Part shown: positions 31,697-35,869 of the stretch, in pieces
How positions within the stretch are numbered: position 1 is the first letter of the stretch
Layout: each line of letters starts with the position of its first letter
Origin: Hyphomicrobiales bacterium
GTDB lineage: Bacteria; Pseudomonadota; Alphaproteobacteria; Rhizobiales; CAJQND01
Assembly (NCBI GenBank): GCA_028285595.1
Contig: JANQOW010000012.1
Span: forward strand, 1 to 35,869
Direction: 5' to 3'
Length of the DNA: 35,869 nucleotides
Position numbers and translations under genes: made by a program
The notes under the pieces: generated by a model
What the model saw: only the letters and a program-made list of their open reading frames with translations
Database searches by the model: none
What the model was told of the DNA's origin: nothing

Positions 31697-32356
31697 CTAG
31701 TCCTGAAGGAACGGATTGGTCTGGCGTTCATGTCCAATGTTTGAGCCAGGTCCGTGACCGCACAGGAAGCCCACATCATCCCCCAGCGGGAAGAGCTTTG
31801 TTTTGATGGAACTGATCAGATCCTCATGATTGCCCCGGGGCAGATCGGTCCGGCCCACCGAGCCGGCGAACAATACATCGCCCACGATCGCAAAGCGCGC
31901 CTGCTTGTTGAAGAACACCACCGAGCCCGGGCTGTGGCCGGGGCAATGGAAGATCTCCCAGTCCGCCCCTGCCATGGAGAGGGTCTCGCCCTCGCTCAAC
32001 CACCTGTCCGGCACCACGTTCCGCGCCCCCGCAATGCCATAAGAGGCACCTGTGGCCTCCAAGCTCTCCAGCAGAAAAAGGTCATCCTTATGAGGTCCGA
32101 CAATGTCCACCCCAAGCGCCTCCTTCAGCTCTTTTGCCCCGCCTGCATGATCGATATGGCCGTGGGTCAGGACAATCTGGGTGACCTTCACCTCGCTTTG
32201 CTTGATGGCCTCCAGGATGCGGTCCACATCGCCGCCGGGATCGATCACCGCACCTTCCATGGTTTCGGTGCTCCAAAGAAGGGTGCAATTCTGCTGGAAA
32301 CCGGTCACCGGGATAATGGCGGCTTGCAAAGCGGGTTTCTGGTCACTGTCGCTCAT
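31697..32356 (-). CDS. Metallo-beta-lactamase-fold hydrolase (glyoxalase II-like)
   Basis: This 219-residue cytoplasmic hydrolase has the metal-binding motif THGHIDH (64-70), later HCPGHSPGSVVFF (His near 137), GDVLFAGSVGRTD (bridging Asp near 156) and a final GHGPGSNIGHE. The compact size is that of YcbL-type glyoxalase II proteins, which cleave S-lactoylglutathione or other thioesters. It lies 32 bases upstream of the CaiB/BaiF gene on the same strand and may share its transcript; a thioesterase role alongside a CoA-transferase would make sense, but this is inference. Confidence 0.92.
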   Translation of the reverse strand: MSDSDQKPALQAAIIPVTGFQQNCTLLWSTETMEGAVIDPGGDVDRILEAIKQSEVKVTQIVLTHGHIDHAGGAKELKEALGVDIVGPHKDDLFLLESLEATGASYGIAGARNVVPDRWLSEGETLSMAGADWEIFHCPGHSPGSVVFFNKQARFAIVGDVLFAGSVGRTDLPRGNHEDLISSIKTKLFPLGDDVGFLCGHGPGSNIGHERQTNPFLQD

Positions 32357-32518
32357 GGGGAGATCGGGTCTTTCTGGCCGGTTGATGGGAATGTTGCGCC
32401 TTGCCTAGCTCATGGGGGCAACAAAACACAAGCTGAAGGTGAAAACACCGGTGCGCAACGCCCCGCGATTGGGCTATGAAAAGGCTCATAAGAAGCCGCA
32501 ACCAGAAAGAGGCGCCAA

Positions 32519-33520
32519 ATGTCTACAAACCGCACGGCCCGCCTGGCCGCCCGGCCCCACGGCATGGTCACACCAGATATCTTCGCGTTCGCCGACGAGC
32601 CCGTGCCGGAGCCCGGCGACGGCGAGTTTCTCGTAAAGCTTGAAATGTACTCCATCGACCCGGCCATGCGCGGCTGGATCAATGAAGGCCGCTCGTATGT
32701 TCCCCCTGTGGGCATTGGCGAGGTCATGCGGGCCATTGCCGGCGGCATCGTTGTCAAGTCCAACCACCCCGGCTTTGCCGAAGGCGACGCGGTGACCGGC
32801 ATCCTGGGGATCCAAACCTACGCGGTGTCCGACGGCCAGGGCATCAACAAGGTAGACCTTGAAGCGGCCAGCATGGACCAATGGCTGGGCGGGCTCGGCA
32901 TGCCTGGCCTCACTGCCTATTTCGGCCTGCTGGAAGTGGGCCAGCCCAAGGAAGGCGAAACGGTTGTGGTCTCGGCTGCATCAGGCGCGGTGGGCTCCAT
33001 TGTGGGCCAGATCGCCAAGTTGAAGGGCTGCCGGGCCGTCGGCATAGCCGGGGGACCTGAAAAGTGCGCCTATGTGACCGACGAACTGGGGTTCGATGCC
33101 TGCGTTGACTATAAACAGGACGGCCTTTTCAAAGCGCTGAGGGCCGCTTGTCCGGACGGGATCGACGTCTACTTCGAAAATGTGGGCGGCGAGATCGGCG
33201 ATATGGTTCTGGGCCAGATGAACCTGTTTGGCCGCGTTGCGGTGTGTGGCCTGATCTCCGGCTACAACGCCACCGAAGCCCCACCCGGGCCGAAGAACTT
33301 CCGCTCCATCCTGGTGAACCGGCTGAACGTGCGCGGCTTCATCGTGTTCGACTTCCTCAAGCAATATCCTGAAGGGATGAAGCAGTTGGGCGAGTGGAAC
33401 AAGGCCGGCAAGCTGAAGTTCCGCCAGGACGTGCGCGAGGGCGGGGTGGATGCTTATCCCGAAACGCTCAACCTGCTGTTCAGCGGGGAGAACAACGGCA
33501 AGCTGGTGCTGAAGGCTTGA
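32519..33520 (+). CDS. NADPH-dependent medium-chain reductase (CurA-like)
   Basis: This 333-residue zinc-free medium-chain dehydrogenase/reductase has a GroES-like N-terminal domain with MYSIDPAMRGWINEGRSYVP, the Rossmann glycine motif GAVGS (156-160) and VYFENVGGEIGDMVLGQM near 220, as in CurA and leukotriene B4 12-hydroxydehydrogenases that reduce alpha,beta-unsaturated ketones with NADPH. GAGGCG precedes the ATG. It is divergent from the glyoxalase II-like gene and monocistronic. Confidence 0.93.
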   Translation: MSTNRTARLAARPHGMVTPDIFAFADEPVPEPGDGEFLVKLEMYSIDPAMRGWINEGRSYVPPVGIGEVMRAIAGGIVVKSNHPGFAEGDAVTGILGIQTYAVSDGQGINKVDLEAASMDQWLGGLGMPGLTAYFGLLEVGQPKEGETVVVSAASGAVGSIVGQIAKLKGCRAVGIAGGPEKCAYVTDELGFDACVDYKQDGLFKALRAACPDGIDVYFENVGGEIGDMVLGQMNLFGRVAVCGLISGYNATEAPPGPKNFRSILVNRLNVRGFIVFDFLKQYPEGMKQLGEWNKAGKLKFRQDVREGGVDAYPETLNLLFSGENNGKLVLKA

Positions 33521-33536
33521 GTTCCCCACCTCCCGC

Positions 33537-33556
33537 GTCCTTGCGAAAGCGAGGAC
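33537..33556 (+). terminator. Hairpin after the CurA-like gene
   Basis: GTCCTTGC-GAAA-GCGAGGAC forms an 8-base stem (one G-U pair) with a stable GAAA tetraloop, 16 bases after the stop, followed by CTTCTTAG. The U-run is imperfect. It lies between convergent genes. Confidence 0.5.
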
Positions 33557-33591
33557 CTTCTTAGCCAAGGGCGCAGGGACGGACAGCCGCG

Positions 33592-34329
33592 TTACGCGCT
33601 CAGGCGCTTCTCACCCAGTTGATTGACCTCAATCCACCGGTTGAACAGGCGCATCGCGTTTTGTTCGGTCGCCGGCATCAGGGCGCGGGCATCGGCCAGC
33701 ACCTTCTCATAGTGGCCGGGATGCGTGGCGCGCGCCATGGCATCCAAGGTCACCTGATCGTCCTTCCACTTTTCGATCGTGGGCAGGGAGCTTTCAGCGT
33801 GAAACTGGATCGAAACCGTGCTGGGTCCAAGGCTCATGGCCTGGATGGCGCAATCGCCCGAGGAAGCCAGGACGCTCGCCCCTTCCGGCGCCTCGGTGAC
33901 CTCCGCCAGGTGCCACTGCATCCAGTGACCGTTCGGCTCCATGGCGGCAAACACCGGATCGTCGGCCGCTTCATCGTGCCGGTCCACGGCTAAGATCCCG
34001 ATCTCATGCTGTTTGCTCATGGCCACCTGGCCGCCCAGCGCATCGGCCAGCAACTGATGGCCAAAGCAGATGCCGAAATAGGGCTTGCCGAGATCTTTCA
34101 CCCAGTGGCGAATGGCTGCTTTCTCGTCAATCAGCCAGGGGTATTCGTCGGTTTCCCAAACCTGTTGGGCCGCGCCCATGGTCACCAGAATATCGTGCGC
34201 GCCAGGGTCCGGCGTGGGCTCGCCTTTGTAGAGGTGGATGTCCTCACACTCCACGCCCGCCTGAGCCAAGGCTTTGCCGAGAAGGCCGGAACTGTCGCCT
34301 TCCAGATGAAGGAAGATGGCTGCACGCAT
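33592..34329 (-). CDS. Class I glutamine amidotransferase-like protein (GMP synthase-type domain)
   Basis: This 245-residue stand-alone amidotransferase domain has the nucleophile Cys88 in GICFGHQLLADALGG, an oxyanion Gly-rich stretch, and the His-x-Glu pair of the triad in QFHAESS near 175. It resembles the YfeJ/GuaA-type stand-alone class I group whose acceptor substrates are mostly unknown (some hydrolyse gamma-glutamyl amides). The ATG follows GGGAG. It is convergent with the CurA-like gene and upstream of nothing obvious on the same strand. Confidence 0.9.
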   Translation of the reverse strand: MRAAIFLHLEGDSSGLLGKALAQAGVECEDIHLYKGEPTPDPGAHDILVTMGAAQQVWETDEYPWLIDEKAAIRHWVKDLGKPYFGICFGHQLLADALGGQVAMSKQHEIGILAVDRHDEAADDPVFAAMEPNGHWMQWHLAEVTEAPEGASVLASSGDCAIQAMSLGPSTVSIQFHAESSLPTIEKWKDDQVTLDAMARATHPGHYEKVLADARALMPATEQNAMRLFNRWIEVNQLGEKRLSA

Positions 34330-34408
34330 GAAATACTCCCGTTAGAGAAGATCCTGTACCGCTCTGGCTTTACGCGTTAACGCCAATCGGCCCGTTGTGC
34401 AACACCCG

Positions 34409-35065
34409 TCAGCGCACCGGAGGCATGACCAGGGTGTGGGCACGGCAGGCTCTCCGCGCATTTTGTCCGCATGCCCGCGGTTCCAGATCCTTCCCAAAGC
34501 ACACTCTAAGCTCCGACAGATTGGCCCTGCCCCGGCGGCGGCCGCAGTGTACGGACATCATCTCAGGCTTCAGCCAAAGGTTGGTGGTCACGAAATCATG
34601 GACCAGCTCGTCCGGCGTCGTCAGGAGCGGGCGCGAGGGAGCCACGTAGCGGGCCGGAACCTGGAAGCGGTCGAACAGCGTGCGGGTGAGATCGAAATAG
34701 CTCTGTTGGCTGAGGCCGGAGCAGGTCCCGTGTTTGCGCCACTGGTGGATCACCAGGCGCTTGGAGGGCATGATATCAAGCATCTCGCGAATTCGCCGTT
34801 CGGGTATGTAGCGCCGGTTGGTGGGGCAATAGTCCGGCCAGCCGTTCTCATATTGCGGCCAGAGCCCGTGCACCACAAAGGAGAAGCGCCGCCCGGAGTG
34901 GCATTGCCGCCGGTCTTTGCGGCCATTTCTGGTGGTGCAGTAGGTGGGTGACCAGGAAAGCGCCAGAACGTAATAATCGAACTCGCCGGCCCGGTCCTCT
35001 GCCTGGACAGGCCATATCCAGCCGACAAGAGCGATCGCCGTGGCCAGAAGGAGCCCCCGTGCCAT
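34409..35065 (-). CDS. Secreted ribonuclease T2
   Basis: This 218-residue RNase T2 cleaves single-stranded RNA via 2',3'-cyclic phosphates in the periplasm or outside. A signal peptide ends near VQA (22). The two active-site segments are intact: CAS I FVVHGLWPQ (63-71, His66) and CAS II HQWRKHGTCS (107-116, Lys111, His112). Eight or more Cys, including DYCP, GTCS and late LRVCFG and EPRACG, support disulfides. The length is normal for bacterial T2. It probably scavenges extracellular RNA. The ribosome binding site is weak (GAGG abutting the ATG). Confidence 0.95.
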   Translation of the reverse strand: MARGLLLATAIALVGWIWPVQAEDRAGEFDYYVLALSWSPTYCTTRNGRKDRRQCHSGRRFSFVVHGLWPQYENGWPDYCPTNRRYIPERRIREMLDIMPSKRLVIHQWRKHGTCSGLSQQSYFDLTRTLFDRFQVPARYVAPSRPLLTTPDELVHDFVTTNLWLKPEMMSVHCGRRRGRANLSELRVCFGKDLEPRACGQNARRACRAHTLVMPPVR

Positions 35066-35080
35066 CCTCGCGCTGTTGCC

Positions 35081-35356
35081 TTAATTTGTCGCGGTAGTGG
35101 GGTTCAGCGCTGAGGCCTGCAAGCCGGCCTTAGGCTTGGATTGGGGCAGTTTTGCCTGCGGACAGCCTTCGCTCAACGTGCGCCAGGACGTGTTGTTCAA
35201 TGCCATCTCACATTGCTTGAGCTCGCCCAGAATGCAGGCAACCTCACCAATGTTGTAGTTCTCGCCCTGATAACGGCAGGTGCATTTGGGGCCCGCCAGC
35301 GCTGCAGCAGACATGGCAGCGAGCACCAGAGCGGATGCAAAGAGAGGTTTGATCAT
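35081..35356 (-). CDS. Small Cys-containing secreted protein, function unknown
   Basis: This 91-residue protein has a signal peptide cleaved near AALAG (22), then CTCRYQGENYNIGEVACILGELKQCEM with four Cys, another in EGCPQ, and a Lys/Pro/Ala-rich tail. The CxC and spaced Cys suggest a small disulfide domain. It ends 15 bases before the RNase T2 start on the same strand, so the two may be co-transcribed; an RNase T2 partner or unrelated periplasmic role are both possible. I do not recognise the family and see no clear ribosome binding site. Confidence 0.75.
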   Translation of the reverse strand: MIKPLFASALVLAAMSAAALAGPKCTCRYQGENYNIGEVACILGELKQCEMALNNTSWRTLSEGCPQAKLPQSKPKAGLQASALNPTTATN

Positions 35357-35428
35357 TTGGAGAATCTATCACATAAATTTCAGCCAAGCAAAATCACGAA
35401 AGCAGCGTAACCCCCCGATAGGCCGGCC

Positions 35429-35869
35429 ATGGCACAAGACACCGTCACCGTCACACCGCTCAGCGGCAAACTGGGATGCGAGATCTCCGCGCCTGCCTTG
35501 TCCGGGTTGGATGATCGCCAGTTTGAGATTATCTACGAGGCGTTTCTGGCCCACCAGGTGATCGTGGTTCGAGATCAGGATCTCTCGCCTGACCAGATGC
35601 TGGCCGTTGCCAAGCGCTTCGGGCCACTGGCCGACTATCCGTTCGCCAAGGGTATGGCGAGCCACCCGCAGATCACCGAGATCATCAAGGAACCTGAACA
35701 AACCAGCAATTTCGGCGGCATGTGGCACTCAGACACCACGTACCTGCCGGAACCGCCCAAATGCACCCTGCTCTATGCGGTTGAGACCCCGCCACGGGGC
35801 GGCGATACCTTGTTTGCCGACATGTACGGCGCCTATGAAAGCTTATCAGACGGCCTGCAACAGAGCCTG
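35429..35869 (+). CDS. TauD/TfdA-family dioxygenase, 3' end outside the window
   Basis: The first 147 residues of an Fe(II)/2-oxoglutarate dioxygenase; the family is about 280-300 residues, so about half is missing. Seen: the N-terminal TPLSGKLGCEISAPALSGL, HQVIVVRDQDLSPDQMLAVAKRFGPL, and the iron-binding His100-x-Asp102 in MWHSDTTY, followed by PPRGGDTLFADMYGAYESL. Substrates of the family include taurine, alkyl sulfates and 2,4-D. No stop occurs before the window edge. It is divergent from the small secreted protein gene. Confidence 0.92.
   Translation, partial: MAQDTVTVTPLSGKLGCEISAPALSGLDDRQFEIIYEAFLAHQVIVVRDQDLSPDQMLAVAKRFGPLADYPFAKGMASHPQITEIIKEPEQTSNFGGMWHSDTTYLPEPPKCTLLYAVETPPRGGDTLFADMYGAYESLSDGLQQSL

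Noticed and set aside
1-35869. Search for CRISPR arrays, tRNA or rRNA genes, insertion sequences, toxin-antitoxin or phage genes
   Set aside because: No direct-repeat arrays, cloverleaf structures, transposase or integrase motifs were seen by eye; a covariance search would be needed to exclude small RNAs.

Overview
The window looks like chromosomal DNA of a GC-rich alphaproteobacterium. The evidence is an alphaproteobacterial-type RpoH, a CTTG-N17-CTTATCT heat-shock promoter feeding a ROSE-type RNA thermometer in front of hsp20, and a proteobacterial ceramide synthesis gene set of the kind worked out in Caulobacter crescentus. I see no rRNA, tRNA, CRISPR array, transposase, integrase or phage gene. 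Coding density is high and both strands are used.

Layout. (1) 1-2454 is a heat-shock block: hsp20/ibpA on the minus strand with its own RpoH promoter, ROSE leader and terminator, a small secreted protein, then rpoH with a strong terminator. (2) 2434-5995 holds a LysR regulator divergent from a secreted SnoaL-like protein, a BcsS-like outer-membrane protein, a YbaK-type deacylase and an unrecognised tail-anchored protein. (3) 6220-22719 is the main attraction: a sphingolipid superlocus. The plus strand carries acyl-ACP synthetase, CerR ceramide reductase, a dedicated ACP and serine palmitoyltransferase. The facing minus-strand operon carries a HIT protein, LptF-like and LptG-like permeases, a CDP-alcohol phosphotransferase with a nucleotidyltransferase-like N-terminus, a diacylglycerol/ceramide-kinase-family enzyme and a Tam41-like cytidylyltransferase. 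Beyond them lie a metallophosphoesterase, a LicC-like nucleotidyltransferase, a three-gene minus-strand unit (type IV ABC exporter, bacterial ceramide synthase, MobA-like nucleotidyltransferase) and a divergent Nudix hydrolase. (4) 22726-27637 is general metabolism and stress: glutathionyl-hydroquinone reductase, GNAT, EamA exporter, aldo-keto reductase, a YHS protein and an exported pentapeptide-repeat protein. (5) 27631-31664 is a nitrate/sulfonate-type ABC importer behind a CaiB/BaiF CoA-transferase. (6) 31697-35869 has a glyoxalase-II-like hydrolase, a CurA-like reductase, a GMP-synthase-like amidotransferase, a secreted RNase T2, a small Cys-rich secreted protein and the first 147 codons of a TauD-family dioxygenase cut by the window edge.

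How region 3 could work as a unit. Serine palmitoyltransferase with its ACP and acyl-ACP synthetase makes 3-ketosphinganine; the GNAT-like ceramide synthase N-acylates it; CerR reduces the ketone to give dihydroceramide. The kinase would phosphorylate ceramide, the Tam41-like enzyme could activate the product as CDP-ceramide, and the CDP-alcohol phosphotransferase would attach a headgroup, possibly finished by the metallophosphoesterase. The MsbA-like ABC protein and the LptF/LptG-like pair are candidates for flipping and exporting the product to the outer membrane. The ceramide backbone steps rest on established work in Caulobacter; the CDP-ceramide step and the dedicated export role are my inference.
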